From Pseudomonas alkylphenolica (lineage in GTDB: Bacteria > Pseudomonadota > Gammaproteobacteria > Pseudomonadales > Pseudomonadaceae): a DNA stretch of 64,000 nt. A program made the translations under genes and the position numbers. The notes under the pieces were generated by a model. It searched no databases and was not told the origin of the DNA. It saw only the letters and a program-made list of their open reading frames with translations. Of the stretch, positions 33,664-41,703 are shown piece after piece; within the stretch, counting starts at the first letter, position 1, and each line of letters begins with the position of its first letter. The stretch is taken from positions 62,001 to 126,000 of the forward strand of contig NZ_JADUCM010000010.1 of NCBI RefSeq assembly GCF_016009175.1, read 5' to 3'.

Positions 33664-34818
33664 TCATGCCTCAGGCACCTCACGCCCATGCTCCTCGAGC
33701 CAGCGGCTTAGCCGTTCGGCAATACGTCCGCTGGCGTTGCCGTCGCCATAGGGAGTGAACACCCGGCTCATCTGCTTGTAGACCGCCGGGTCGTCCAGCA
33801 GGGCGCTGGTTTCCTTGACGATCCGTTCGGTGAGGGTGCCGACCAGCTTCACGGTGCCGCCTTCCAGCACCGAGGGTCGGTCGGTGACTTTGCGCAGTAC
33901 CAGCAACGGCTTGCCCAAGGCGGGCGCCTCCTCTTGAATACCGCCGGAGTCGGTGAGGATCAGGTAGGCGCGGTCCATCAGCCAGACGAAGTGCCGGTAG
34001 TCCTGGGGCGGCACCAGCAAAATATTGGGCTGGTGCGAGAGCAAGGCGTACACCGCGGTCTGCACGTTGGGGTTGAGATGCACCGGGTAGACGAACTGTA
34101 CATCCGGGTAGCGCAGGGCCAGTTCGGCCAAGGCCAGGCAGATGCGTTCAAAGCCCTGACCGAAATTTTCCCGGCGGTGGCCGGTGATCAGCACCAGGCG
34201 CTGGTCATCACGCAGGTGTGTCAGTGGCGAGTCGGTGCCGGGTTTCCACTGGCTGTTTTTCAGGTAATCGCGCATCCAGAACAACGCATCGATCACCGTA
34301 TTGCCGGTGACTTCGATCTGCTCCAGTGCCACGCCTTCGCGCAGCAGGTTGTCGCGAGACTTGGTGGTGGGCGGAAAGTGCAGGTCGGCGATCACCCCGG
34401 TCAGGCGCCGGTTGGCTTCCTCCGGCCAGGGCGCCTTGATATTGCCGGAACGCAGGCCGGCTTCGACATGCCCGATCGGGATTTGCCGGTTGAAGGCGGC
34501 GAGGGCGGCAATGAAACTGGTGGTGGTGTTGCCATGGACCAGGACGATTTCCGGCTTGATTCGCGCGTAGGTCGCATCCAGTTGTTCCATCAGTTGTTGG
34601 GACAGGCTGTTGAGGCTCTGGTTCTGGGTCATGACGTGCAGGTCTTCATCGACACTCAGGCCGAAATCGTTGAGCACCTGCTGGAGCATTTCCCGATGCT
34701 GGCCGGTCGAGCAGATGTTCAGGTCGATGTCTGGCCATTCGCGTAATACGCGGGCCAGGGGCGCCATTTTGATTGCTTCGGGGCGTGTGCCAAAAACCAT
34801 CATGACTGTGTACGCCAT
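33664..34818 (-). CDS. wecB: UDP-N-acetylglucosamine 2-epimerase
   Basis: The 384-residue enzyme interconverts UDP-GlcNAc and UDP-ManNAc for surface polysaccharides. Diagnostic segments: MMVFGTRPEAIKMAPLARVL, VHGNTTTSFIAALAAF, GHVEAGLRSGNIKAPWPEE, LITGHRRENFGQGF, LTDSGGIQEEAPALGKPLLV. Start MAYTVMMVFGT (34816-34818) gives the family length. It stands alone, without the dehydrogenase wecC or glycosyltransferases nearby. Its upstream region carries a direct repeat like that in front of the RND/TCS genes. Confidence 0.93.
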   Translation of the reverse strand: MAYTVMMVFGTRPEAIKMAPLARVLREWPDIDLNICSTGQHREMLQQVLNDFGLSVDEDLHVMTQNQSLNSLSQQLMEQLDATYARIKPEIVLVHGNTTTSFIAALAAFNRQIPIGHVEAGLRSGNIKAPWPEEANRRLTGVIADLHFPPTTKSRDNLLREGVALEQIEVTGNTVIDALFWMRDYLKNSQWKPGTDSPLTHLRDDQRLVLITGHRRENFGQGFERICLALAELALRYPDVQFVYPVHLNPNVQTAVYALLSHQPNILLVPPQDYRHFVWLMDRAYLILTDSGGIQEEAPALGKPLLVLRKVTDRPSVLEGGTVKLVGTLTERIVKETSALLDDPAVYKQMSRVFTPYGDGNASGRIAERLSRWLEEHGREVPEA

Positions 34819-34841
34819 CGTCGCGATCCTCGTCCCGGTCA

Positions 34842-34857
34842 GTGTGCAAAAGTGTGC
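34842..34857. promoter_or_regulatory. Direct-repeat box upstream of wecB
   Basis: Two copies of GTGTGC start ten bases apart (34842 and 34852), 24-39 bases before the wecB start. Over 19 bases the site agrees at about 15 positions with the GTGTGAA repeat pair at 30396-30412, suggesting the same OmpR-type regulator. Confidence 0.4.
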
Positions 34858-34969
34858 GATTCGAAGGGGGTTCAACTGTTAGATACAAGCAGCAGAACGG
34901 GGGGTTGTCCACTGGCCGAGACAGATTGCTGGCGCCAGGGGAGCGGGCGCCAGAGCGGTTGCTGCGGGG

Positions 34970-35860
34970 TCAGCGGGCGTTGCCAAGCTGTGCCTGCAAC
35001 CAGTCAAGAAACGCCCTGACGGCCGGGCGCCTCTCCTGCCCCGGAACGCACACGGCGCAGTAGTGCGCCGCGGGTAGGCGGATGTTTTCGCACCAGGGCT
35101 GCAGCAGGCCTTTGGTGACGCTATCTGCCACCAGCACGTTACTGGCCAGCACCGGACCATGGCCGGCCAGGGCCGCCTGCAAGGCATGGTGTTCGTCATC
35201 GTAATGGTGCAGGAGCGCCCGTTGCAGCCAGTGCGTTTTATCGGCCTGGGCGCACCAGCGAGGCCAGTCGATGGCAGCACCGCTGGCCGAAACCCAGGGT
35301 GCTTCGATCAGCGTCAGCGGCTGGTCGGTTGCAGGTTCCTGCCAGCCGGGCGGGGTATAGACGGCAAAGTACTCGGGCAGCAGTGTCAGGCGATACAGGC
35401 TCGGGTCGGCATTGAATTCAGCACGCAGAGCCAGGTCGAGGCCCCGGTCACGGTGCAGGTCGACCACCTCGTTGCCAGTGAGCACCCGCACCTGGATGTC
35501 AGGGTGGCGCTGATAAAAATCGCCGAGGCGCGGGATCAGCCAGAGGCTGGCGAAGGCCGCCGTGGTGGTCAGGGTCAGATGCTGCTGATCGCAGGGCGAA
35601 AGCAAGGACGCCAGGGCCTGCTGCAGGTCACCCAGGCCGGTGTGGACCTGCAGATAGAGTTGATCGCCAGTGGCCGTTAGCGTCACACGCTGCGCGCTGC
35701 GTTCGAACAGCATCAAACCGAGGTGGGTTTCCAGGCGCTTGATCTGGTGGGAAATGGCTGCCGGGGTCACCGCCAGTTCGTCGGCTGCAGCTTTAAAGCT
35801 ACCCAGACGGGCCGCCGATTCGAAGGCACGCAGGGCGGTCAGTGGCAGCTTGGCGAACAT
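34970..35860 (-). CDS. LysR-family regulator, probable regulator of the PACE efflux gene
   Basis: A 296-residue LysR-type regulator of the GcvA-like group: HTH in PLTALRAFESAARLGSFKAA ... TPAAISHQIKRLETHLG, and a substrate-binding domain beginning QHLTLTTTAAFASLWLIPRL. The ATG at 35858-35860 is taken as start; a TTG three codons earlier is possible. It is divergent from the PACE transporter with a 99-base gap carrying direct and inverted repeats, the classic arrangement for a LysR regulator and its target, as in AceR/AceI of Acinetobacter. Confidence 0.88.
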   Translation of the reverse strand: MFAKLPLTALRAFESAARLGSFKAAADELAVTPAAISHQIKRLETHLGLMLFERSAQRVTLTATGDQLYLQVHTGLGDLQQALASLLSPCDQQHLTLTTTAAFASLWLIPRLGDFYQRHPDIQVRVLTGNEVVDLHRDRGLDLALRAEFNADPSLYRLTLLPEYFAVYTPPGWQEPATDQPLTLIEAPWVSASGAAIDWPRWCAQADKTHWLQRALLHHYDDEHHALQAALAGHGPVLASNVLVADSVTKGLLQPWCENIRLPAAHYCAVCVPGQERRPAVRAFLDWLQAQLGNAR

Positions 35861-35874
35861 GACGCTCAACCTGA

Positions 35875-35916
35875 TTGAGGGAGGCTCAATCTAGCTCAAT
35901 TGAAGGGCCCCCTCAA
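35875..35916. promoter_or_regulatory. LysR operator candidate between divergent genes
   Basis: The gap holds TTGAGGG (35875-35881) and its inverse CCCTCAA (35910-35916), and between them two direct copies of CTCAAT exactly ten bases apart (35885 and 35895). Such spaced half-sites fit binding of a LysR tetramer across the divergent promoters. Confidence 0.4.
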
Positions 35917-35959
35917 CGCCATTACGGTGGAGCTACATTCATTCTGCAGAGCGAATATC

Positions 35960-36388
35960 ATGCAAGGCAAGGCGCGCAAGGTGGTTCAGGCCATCCTGTA
36001 TGAAAGCATCGCGGTGCTCTGCGTGTCGCCGGTGTTGTCCTGGGCGTTTGATGCCGACATGGCCCATTCGGCGGCGTTGTCGCTGATCCTGTCGGCCGTG
36101 GCCCTGGCCTGGAACATGCTCTACAACTGGCTTTTTGAGTATTGGGAGGCTCGCCAGGCGCAACGGCGTCGTACATTGTGGCGTCGGTTTATGCATGCCT
36201 TCGGTTTCGAAGGCGGGCTGGTGCTGATCTTGCTGCCGGTAGTGGCCGGCTGGATGCAGATCAGCCTGTGGGCGGCGTTGCTGACCAACCTGGCGCTGTT
36301 CCTGTTCTTCTTTGTGTACGCCTTTGTATTCCAGTGGGCGTTCGATCAGCTGTTCGATGTCCCCGACTCTGCGCGCGAGACGGCTTGA
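35960..36388 (+). CDS. PACE-family multidrug efflux transporter (AceI-like)
   Basis: The 142-residue protein has four helices as two bacterial transmembrane pair repeats: MQGKARKVVQAILYESIAVL, SAVALAWNMLYNWLFEYWEA, then HAFGFEGGLVLILLPVVAGW and LALFLFFFVYAFVFQWAFDQ. The glutamate essential in AceI (E15) is at the same position here (ILYE). These proton-driven proteins export chlorhexidine and other biocides; natural substrates include short diamines. Start at 35960 aligns with AceI. Confidence 0.9.
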   Translation: MQGKARKVVQAILYESIAVLCVSPVLSWAFDADMAHSAALSLILSAVALAWNMLYNWLFEYWEARQAQRRRTLWRRFMHAFGFEGGLVLILLPVVAGWMQISLWAALLTNLALFLFFFVYAFVFQWAFDQLFDVPDSARETA

Positions 36389-36421
36389 CAGTGCCTGCGG
36401 GCCTGGGCTAGTTTCCCCGGC

Positions 36422-36487
36422 ATGAACACATTCCTGCAGTTGCCTCAGCACAGCATTATTACCGCCATTATCAGTTTGGCGGGCTAG
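36422..36487 (+). CDS. ilvA leader peptide (attenuator, isoleucine codons)
   Basis: A 21-codon frame ATG...TAG encoding a peptide with the central segment HSIITAIISLAG. Four isoleucine codons (12, 13, 16, 17) form two adjacent pairs, and the TAG lies 15 bases before the terminator stem of the attenuator. No other function is likely. It is directly upstream of ilvA, the isoleucine-pathway enzyme, so ribosome stalling at the isoleucine codons would report isoleucyl-tRNA shortage. Confidence 0.75.
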   Translation: MNTFLQLPQHSIITAIISLAG

Positions 36488-36527
36488 CTGGCACTTGCAC
36501 AGAACCCGCCCTGGAGGCGGGTTTTTT
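36462..36527 (+). promoter_or_regulatory. ilvA transcription attenuator
   Basis: Four complementary segments are visible: 1 CCGCCA (36462-36467), 2 TGGCGGG (36477-36483), 3 CCCGCC (36505-36510), 4 GGCGGG (36516-36521). Pairing 3:4 gives a terminator stem followed by six T. Pairing 2:3 (GGCGGG with CCCGCC) excludes it, and 1:2 is the pause hairpin. Segment 1 lies exactly between the two isoleucine codon pairs of the leader peptide, so a ribosome stalled there frees segment 2 for antitermination. This is complete classical attenuation logic. Confidence 0.75.
36503..36527 (+). terminator. Attenuator terminator before ilvA
   Basis: Stem CCCGCC/GGCGGG (extended by A-T pairs) with loop CTGGA and a T6 run, 40 bases before the ilvA start codon. 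Confidence 0.85.
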
Positions 36528-36566
36528 CTCTCTCTCCTGGGCACTTTAAAAAACCAGGAGTCATCG

Positions 36567-38129
36567 ATGACCAGCCTTGCCGTTAGCCCTCGCACACCGT
36601 CCGCGCCGCTGAACCTGCTGTCCGATTATGTGCGGCGCATTCTGGCTGCACCGGTGTACGACCTGGCCATCGAAACACCCCTGCAATTTGCGCCGGCATT
36701 GTCCGAGTCGCTGGGCAACCAGGTGCTGCTCAAGCGCGAAGACCTGCAACCGACGTTCTCGTTCAAGATCCGCGGTGCCTACAACCGCCTCAGCCGCCTG
36801 AGCCCGGCCCAGCGCGCACGTGGGGTGATCACCGCGTCGGCCGGTAACCATGCCCAGGGCGTGGCCCTGGCCGCGCGCGAGCTGGGCATGCGCGCCACGA
36901 TCGTCATGCCAACCACTACCCCGGAGTTGAAAGTGGCCGGAGTGCGTTCGCGTGGAGGCAATGTGGTGCTGCACGGCGACAGTTTTCCGCACGCCCTGGC
37001 GCATGCCCTGAAACTCGCCGACAGCGAGGGTGCAACCTTTGTCCCGCCGTTTGACGATCCCGATGTGATCGCAGGCCAGGGCACCGTGGCCATGGAGATC
37101 CTGCGTCAGCAACCCGGTGCTCTGGATGCGATCTTCGTGCCGGTGGGCGGTGGCGGCTTGATCGCCGGAATCGCCGCCTATGTGAAATACCTGCGGCCCG
37201 AGGTGAAAGTGATCGGAGTCGAACCACATGACTCCAACTGCCTGCAGGCAGCCATGCTTGCAGGCGAGCGCGTGGTGCTGGCGCAGGTCGGCAGTTTTGC
37301 CGAAGGTGTGGCCGTGGCGCAGATTGGCGCGCATTGCTTCGAACTGTGTCGCCATTACGTCGACGAAGTCATCACGGTCAGCAGCGACGAACTGTGCGCG
37401 GCGATCAAGGACATCTACGACGACACCCGCTCGATCACCGAACCATCAGGTGCCTTGGCGGTTGCCGGGATCAAGAAGTACGTGGCACGTGAAAACGTCA
37501 GCGGCCAGACCCTGGTGGCAATCGATTCCGGTGCCAACGTCAATTTCGACCGTTTGCGCCATGTTGCCGAACGCGCCGAACTGGGTGAGCAGCGTGAAGC
37601 CATCATCGCCGTGACCATCCCCGAGCAGCCCGGCAGTTTTCGCGCCTTTTGCCAGGCGCTGGGCAAACGGCAGATCACCGAGTTCAACTACCGCTGCCAG
37701 CCTGGCAAGGAAGCGCGGTTGTTTGTGGGGGTACAGACCCATCCGCAGCACGACCCACGGGAGCGCTTGCTGGCCAGCCTGGCGGAGCAGGGCTACAGCG
37801 TACTCGACCTGACCGACAACGAACTGGCCAAGTTGCATGTGCGTCATACCGTGGGCGGGCATGCCGAACCGGGTAGTGATGAGCGCGTACTGTGTTTTGA
37901 GTTCCCCGAGCGCCCGGGGGCGTTGCTGGGCTTTCTCGAGCGACTGGGCAAACGCTGGAACATCAGCCTGTTCCACTATCGCAACCATGGCGCGGCGCAA
38001 GCACGGGTGTTTGCCGCCCTGCAGGTACCAGTGGAAGAACAGGCCGGTTTGCCGGGTGCGCTGGATGCGATGGGCTATTGCTACTGGGATGAGACCGATA
38101 ATCCGGCCTATAAACTGTTTCTTGGTTGA
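36567..38129 (+). CDS. ilvA: Threonine ammonia-lyase, biosynthetic (IlvA)
   Basis: The 520-residue enzyme deaminates threonine to 2-oxobutanoate, the first step to isoleucine. The PLP lysine is in FSFKIRGAYNRL; the substrate loop is SAGNHAQGVALAA; the phosphate loop is VPVGGGGLIAGIAAYVKYL. Two C-terminal ACT-like regulatory domains follow (EQPGSFRAFCQALGKRQITE and ERPGALLGFLERLGKRWNIS), as in the feedback-inhibited biosynthetic form, not the short catabolic TdcB. The ATG at 36567 follows AGGAG. Transcription is controlled by the attenuator just upstream. Confidence 0.95.
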   Translation: MTSLAVSPRTPSAPLNLLSDYVRRILAAPVYDLAIETPLQFAPALSESLGNQVLLKREDLQPTFSFKIRGAYNRLSRLSPAQRARGVITASAGNHAQGVALAARELGMRATIVMPTTTPELKVAGVRSRGGNVVLHGDSFPHALAHALKLADSEGATFVPPFDDPDVIAGQGTVAMEILRQQPGALDAIFVPVGGGGLIAGIAAYVKYLRPEVKVIGVEPHDSNCLQAAMLAGERVVLAQVGSFAEGVAVAQIGAHCFELCRHYVDEVITVSSDELCAAIKDIYDDTRSITEPSGALAVAGIKKYVARENVSGQTLVAIDSGANVNFDRLRHVAERAELGEQREAIIAVTIPEQPGSFRAFCQALGKRQITEFNYRCQPGKEARLFVGVQTHPQHDPRERLLASLAEQGYSVLDLTDNELAKLHVRHTVGGHAEPGSDERVLCFEFPERPGALLGFLERLGKRWNISLFHYRNHGAAQARVFAALQVPVEEQAGLPGALDAMGYCYWDETDNPAYKLFLG

Positions 38130-38388
38130 GCATCACCAGGTGAGCGCTGCGCCAGCTTCTACAGATACCGGGTACACCACAGACCTGTAGGAGCCGTGCT
38201 TGCCGGCGAACCAGACGCTGCGGTGTGTCGGCTATACCGCGTTATCGTTCTTCGCGGGCAAGCTTCGCTCCTACAGGATGGCGGTGTAAATCGCAGCCGA
38301 CTCCCCCTGTGGGAGCCAGGCTTGCCGGTGATGGACTGCGCAGCAGGCCTGGTTCGATGTCGCGCTTCCGGCCTTCGCGGCGGAGCCC
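38130..38388. repeat. REP element cluster between ilvA and gntT
   Basis: Three copies of a Pseudomonas REP-type sequence lie here: 38185-38210 (CTGTAGGAGCCGTGCTTGCC...), its inverse at 38251-38277, and a diverged direct copy at 38307-38331. The first two form a head-to-head pair able to fold into a large hairpin. The same repeat occurs at 61603-61695. No gene is seen in the region. Confidence 0.75.
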
Positions 38389-39741
38389 TCAGACCACCAG
38401 CGACAACAGCATGATGAAGATGATGCCGACCACCGAAAGGATGGTCTCCATCATGCTCCAGGTCTTGAACGTCTCGGCAACGGTCATGTTGAAGTACTGT
38501 TTGACCAGCCAGAAACCGGCGTCGTTGACATGGGACAGGATCAACGAACCTGCACCGGTCGCCAGTACCAGCAACTCCCGGTTGACCCCGGGAATCATGC
38601 CGATCACCGGTGCAACGATGCCGGCGCCGGTGATGGTGGCAACCGTCGCGGAACCGGTGGCGATGCGAATCACCGCGGCCACTAGCCAGGCCAGCATGAT
38701 CGGCGAGATCTGCGCATGCACGGCCATCTGGCCGATGACGTTACCGACCCCCGTGTCCACCAGCATCTGCTTGAAGCCACCACCGGCGCCGACGATCAGG
38801 ATGATCGCCGCCGTGGGTGCCAGGCTCTGGTCGAGCAGTTTCATGATGTGCTGGCGGGAGAAGCCGCGCGCGGCGCCAAAGGTATAGAAGGCCAGCAACA
38901 GCGCGGCCAGCAGGGCGGTGATCGGGTGACCGATCAGGTCCATCCACTGGCGCACGATGTGCTCGGCCGGCAGCACTACATCGGCGAAGGTCTTGAGCAG
39001 CATCAGGAACACCGGCAGCAGCACGGTGATCAGGGTGATGCTGAAGCTGGGCAGGTTCTGGTGCTCGGATTCGCGAGCGATCTGGTCCATCAGTTCCTGG
39101 GACGGCGAGCCCGGAATGTAGCGGGAGATGAAGTTACCATACAGCGGGCCGGCGATGATCGCCGTGGGCAGGGCAACGATCAGGCCGTAGAAAATGGTTT
39201 TGCCGATGTCGGCATTGAATATGCCGATCGCCAGCAGCGGGCCTGGATGCGGCGGCACCAGCCCGTGGACCACCGACAAACCGGCCAGCAGCGGAATGCC
39301 GATCTTGATCAGCGAGACCCCGGAACGGCGGGCGACGATGAACACCAGCGGGATCAACAGCACGAATCCGATCTCGAAAAACAGCGGAATGCCCACCAGG
39401 AACGCGGAGAACATCATGGCCCAGTGCACTTTCTGCTTGCCGAAGGCGCGGATCAGCGTCTGGGCGATCTGGTCGGCACCGCCGGAGTCGGCCATCAGCT
39501 TGCCAAGCATGGTGCCCAGAGCCAGGACGATACCGACAAAGCCAAGCACGCCACCGAAGCCGTCCTGGAAAGATTTCATCACCTTGGCCACCGGCATGCC
39601 CGAGGTCAGGCCAAGAAAACCGGCCGCTAAGGTCAGCGCAACGAAGGGGTGGACCTTGAAGTGGGTGATCAGCAGCACGAGGCCGATGATGGTGACAATT
39701 GCATCGAGCAGCAAGTAGGTATCGTTTGCCAAACCAAACAT
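38389..39741 (-). CDS. gntT: Gluconate permease (GntP family)
   Basis: A 450-residue transporter with 12-14 helices of the gluconate:H+ symporter family. Characteristic segments: HPFVALTLAAGFLGLTSGMP, DGFGGVLGFVGIVLALGTML, VPPHPGPLLAIGIFNADIGK and the C-terminal LSHVNDAGFWLVKQYFNMTV. It imports D-gluconate for phosphorylation by GntK. A separate operator (39799-39816) just upstream allows control by GntR independently of gntK. The symbol gntT follows common Pseudomonas usage. Confidence 0.93.
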   Translation of the reverse strand: MFGLANDTYLLLDAIVTIIGLVLLITHFKVHPFVALTLAAGFLGLTSGMPVAKVMKSFQDGFGGVLGFVGIVLALGTMLGKLMADSGGADQIAQTLIRAFGKQKVHWAMMFSAFLVGIPLFFEIGFVLLIPLVFIVARRSGVSLIKIGIPLLAGLSVVHGLVPPHPGPLLAIGIFNADIGKTIFYGLIVALPTAIIAGPLYGNFISRYIPGSPSQELMDQIARESEHQNLPSFSITLITVLLPVFLMLLKTFADVVLPAEHIVRQWMDLIGHPITALLAALLLAFYTFGAARGFSRQHIMKLLDQSLAPTAAIILIVGAGGGFKQMLVDTGVGNVIGQMAVHAQISPIMLAWLVAAVIRIATGSATVATITGAGIVAPVIGMIPGVNRELLVLATGAGSLILSHVNDAGFWLVKQYFNMTVAETFKTWSMMETILSVVGIIFIMLLSLVV

Positions 39742-39798
39742 GGTTCAGTGCCTCATCTTGTCATTGTTGTGGGCGTAGCGGGTACAGCGTTCCAATCT

Positions 39799-39816
39799 AA
39801 AGATAGCGCTATCTTT
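39799..39816. promoter_or_regulatory. GntR operator upstream of the gluconate permease
   Basis: Perfect 18-base palindrome AAAGATAGCGCTATCTTT, the strongest of three copies. The central CG and half-site GATAGC are typical of LacI-family operators. Confidence 0.8.
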
Positions 39817-39838
39817 GGTGAGCTGGGAAACCGCCGGG

Positions 39839-40378
39839 TCAGGCCGTTCGCGCCAGTACCGGCTCACCGCAGGGCTTTAGCCACAGGTCAACCTGTACGG
39901 CCAGTTGCGCAACCGGCAAGGTAGCGTCCAGAGGCAGGGTCAGGGCTTCGCCGTTGGGGCGTTCGAGCGCGGCGAACTGGCTGTCGATCAGGCTGGCCGG
40001 CATGAAGTGCCCAGGGCGCGCCAATACGCGGCGGCTGGCTTCTTCAGGGGTAAGGTCGAGGAACACAAAGCCCAGGTCCGGCACGGCATGGCGCAAGGCG
40101 TCGCGGTAGCGCTTTTTTAGCGCGGAACAGGTGAGGATAGGGCGTTCGCCGGTTTTCAGGGTGGCTTGCATTTCTTCACCCAGACGGATCAGCCAACCGG
40201 CGCGGTCGTCGTCGTCAAGGGGAATGCCGGCACTCATCTTGTCGATGTTGGCCGCGGGGTGGAAATCATCGCCTTCGATCAGGCGGCCGCCGCTCAGGCC
40301 GGCAATGGCAGCGCCGACGTAGCTCTTGCCGCAGCCTGCTACGCCCATGACCACGATCGCGGATAGGGGTGGGTTCAT
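39839..40378 (-). CDS. gntK: Gluconokinase
   Basis: The 179-residue kinase phosphorylates gluconate to 6-phosphogluconate for the Entner-Doudoroff pathway. Walker A is VVMGVAGCGKSYVGAAIA (residues 9-26), followed by LIEGDDFHPAANIDKMSAGI and the TCSALKKRYRDALR motif, all typical of GntK. Transcribed before gntT on the same strand, with its own operator at 40397-40412. Confidence 0.95.
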   Translation of the reverse strand: MNPPLSAIVVMGVAGCGKSYVGAAIAGLSGGRLIEGDDFHPAANIDKMSAGIPLDDDDRAGWLIRLGEEMQATLKTGERPILTCSALKKRYRDALRHAVPDLGFVFLDLTPEEASRRVLARPGHFMPASLIDSQFAALERPNGEALTLPLDATLPVAQLAVQVDLWLKPCGEPVLARTA

Positions 40379-40396
40379 CGGTACCTCCTGCAGAGT

Positions 40397-40412
40397 AAGA
40401 TAGCGCTATCTT
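40397..40412. promoter_or_regulatory. GntR operator upstream of gntK
   Basis: Perfect 16-base palindrome AAGATAGCGCTATCTT, identical in the core to the site before the permease gene, 19 bases before the gntK start. Confidence 0.8.
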
Positions 40413-40524
40413 TGGCCGGGACGATGTTCGCCTCGGGCGCTTCCCACCCAGATGTTATTGATCTTGTAGAAGCAGTCTGGATGCTCATTTCAGGTCACTT
40501 GCAGTAATGCATTGCCTGCGTTCT

Positions 40525-40540
40525 GAGACAGCGCTACCTT
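40525..40540. promoter_or_regulatory. Degenerate GntR operator upstream of gntR
   Basis: GAGACAGCGCTACCTT matches the 16-base operator at 13 positions, including the whole AGCGCTA core. It lies 45 bases before gntR and suggests weaker autoregulation. Confidence 0.55.
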
Positions 40541-40584
40541 AGTGCCCGTTCCCTATTCTTTGCAAGTCGAAAATAAAATTCCCC

Positions 40585-41604
40585 ATGACCCGCATCGGCT
40601 CCCGTACTACCGGTCGTCCCACCCTGGCTGAAGTCGCCAGGCTTTCCGGGGTTTCCCCGATCACCGCCTCCCGAGCCCTGCGCGGGATCAGCACGGTTGC
40701 CCCGGAGCTGGTAGAGAAGGTCAAGCTGGCTGCAGCCACCCTTGGCTACGTTGCCAACCCGGCCGCCCGGGCACTGGCGTCGGCGCAGAGTGAGTCGATC
40801 GTGGTGTTGATTCCGTCGCTGTCGAACCAGCTGTTCATCGAAACCCTGGAGGCCGTGCACGAAGTCATGCGTCCTCGCGGGCTTGAAGTGCTGATCGGTA
40901 ACTATCACTACGATATTGCCGAAGAAGAGAACCTGATCCGCAACTATCTGGCCTATCAGCCGCGTGGCATTTTGCTCACCGGCTTTGACCGCAGTGATGC
41001 GGCCAAGCAGATGCTCACGGCCAGCGGTGTGCCCTGCGTACACATGATGGAACTGGGCGATGCCGAACAAGGCATGTCGGTGGGCTTTTCCCAGCAGCAA
41101 GCGGGTGAGGCGGCTGCCCGGCATCTGCTGGAGCGCGGTTGCCAGCGTCCGGGCTTCATTGCCGCGCAGCTCGACCCACGGGTGATGCAGCGTGCCGAAG
41201 GGTTTCGCCAGGCGCTGATGACTGCCGGTCGTTATGCCCATGAGCTGGAGTTGTTGTCGCCGCAGCCCTCGTCGATTGGCCTGGGGGGTGAATTGTTCGG
41301 CCAGCTGCTGGGCCAGCATCCGGACGTCGACGGCATCTTCTTTTGCAACGACGACCTGGCCCAGGGCGCCACGCTCGAGGCCTTGCGCCTCGGGATCAAG
41401 GTGCCGCAACAGGTCGCCATGGTCGGTTTTAACGACTTGCCGGCCTCAGCGCACATGGTGCCGAGGTTAACCTCGATCCGCACCCCGCGTGCGGCCATTG
41501 GCCGCTGCGCTGCACAGGCTTTATTGGGCATGCTCGATGGCAAACGTGCCATGGTGACCAACCAGGACCTGGGCTTTGAACTGGTGGTGCGAGAAAGCAG
41601 CTAA
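40585..41604 (+). CDS. gntR: LacI-family gluconate repressor GntR
   Basis: The 339-residue regulator has the LacI headpiece (RPTLAEVARLSGVSPITASR, hinge LGYVANPAARALAS) and a periplasmic-binding-protein-like effector domain (SIVVLIPSLSNQLFIETLEA ... VDGIFFCNDDLAQGATLEAL). Divergent position beside gntK and gntT and three copies of one palindrome identify it as the gluconate repressor. Gluconate or 6-phosphogluconate is the expected inducer. Confidence 0.93.
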   Translation: MTRIGSRTTGRPTLAEVARLSGVSPITASRALRGISTVAPELVEKVKLAAATLGYVANPAARALASAQSESIVVLIPSLSNQLFIETLEAVHEVMRPRGLEVLIGNYHYDIAEEENLIRNYLAYQPRGILLTGFDRSDAAKQMLTASGVPCVHMMELGDAEQGMSVGFSQQQAGEAAARHLLERGCQRPGFIAAQLDPRVMQRAEGFRQALMTAGRYAHELELLSPQPSSIGLGGELFGQLLGQHPDVDGIFFCNDDLAQGATLEALRLGIKVPQQVAMVGFNDLPASAHMVPRLTSIRTPRAAIGRCAAQALLGMLDGKRAMVTNQDLGFELVVRESS

Positions 41605-41703
41605 GCCCGCGAAAAGTCAAGCGATAGGCGGTGATGTCAGACTGCTTGCACGCTGCCAACGCCCATCTATGCTCAGCAAATCCTGAACACAGAGGGCGGT
41701 ACG

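Noticed and set aside
36561..38129. Catabolic threonine dehydratase (tdcB) or serine dehydratase.
   Set aside because: Two C-terminal ACT-like domains and the isoleucine attenuator identify the biosynthetic enzyme.
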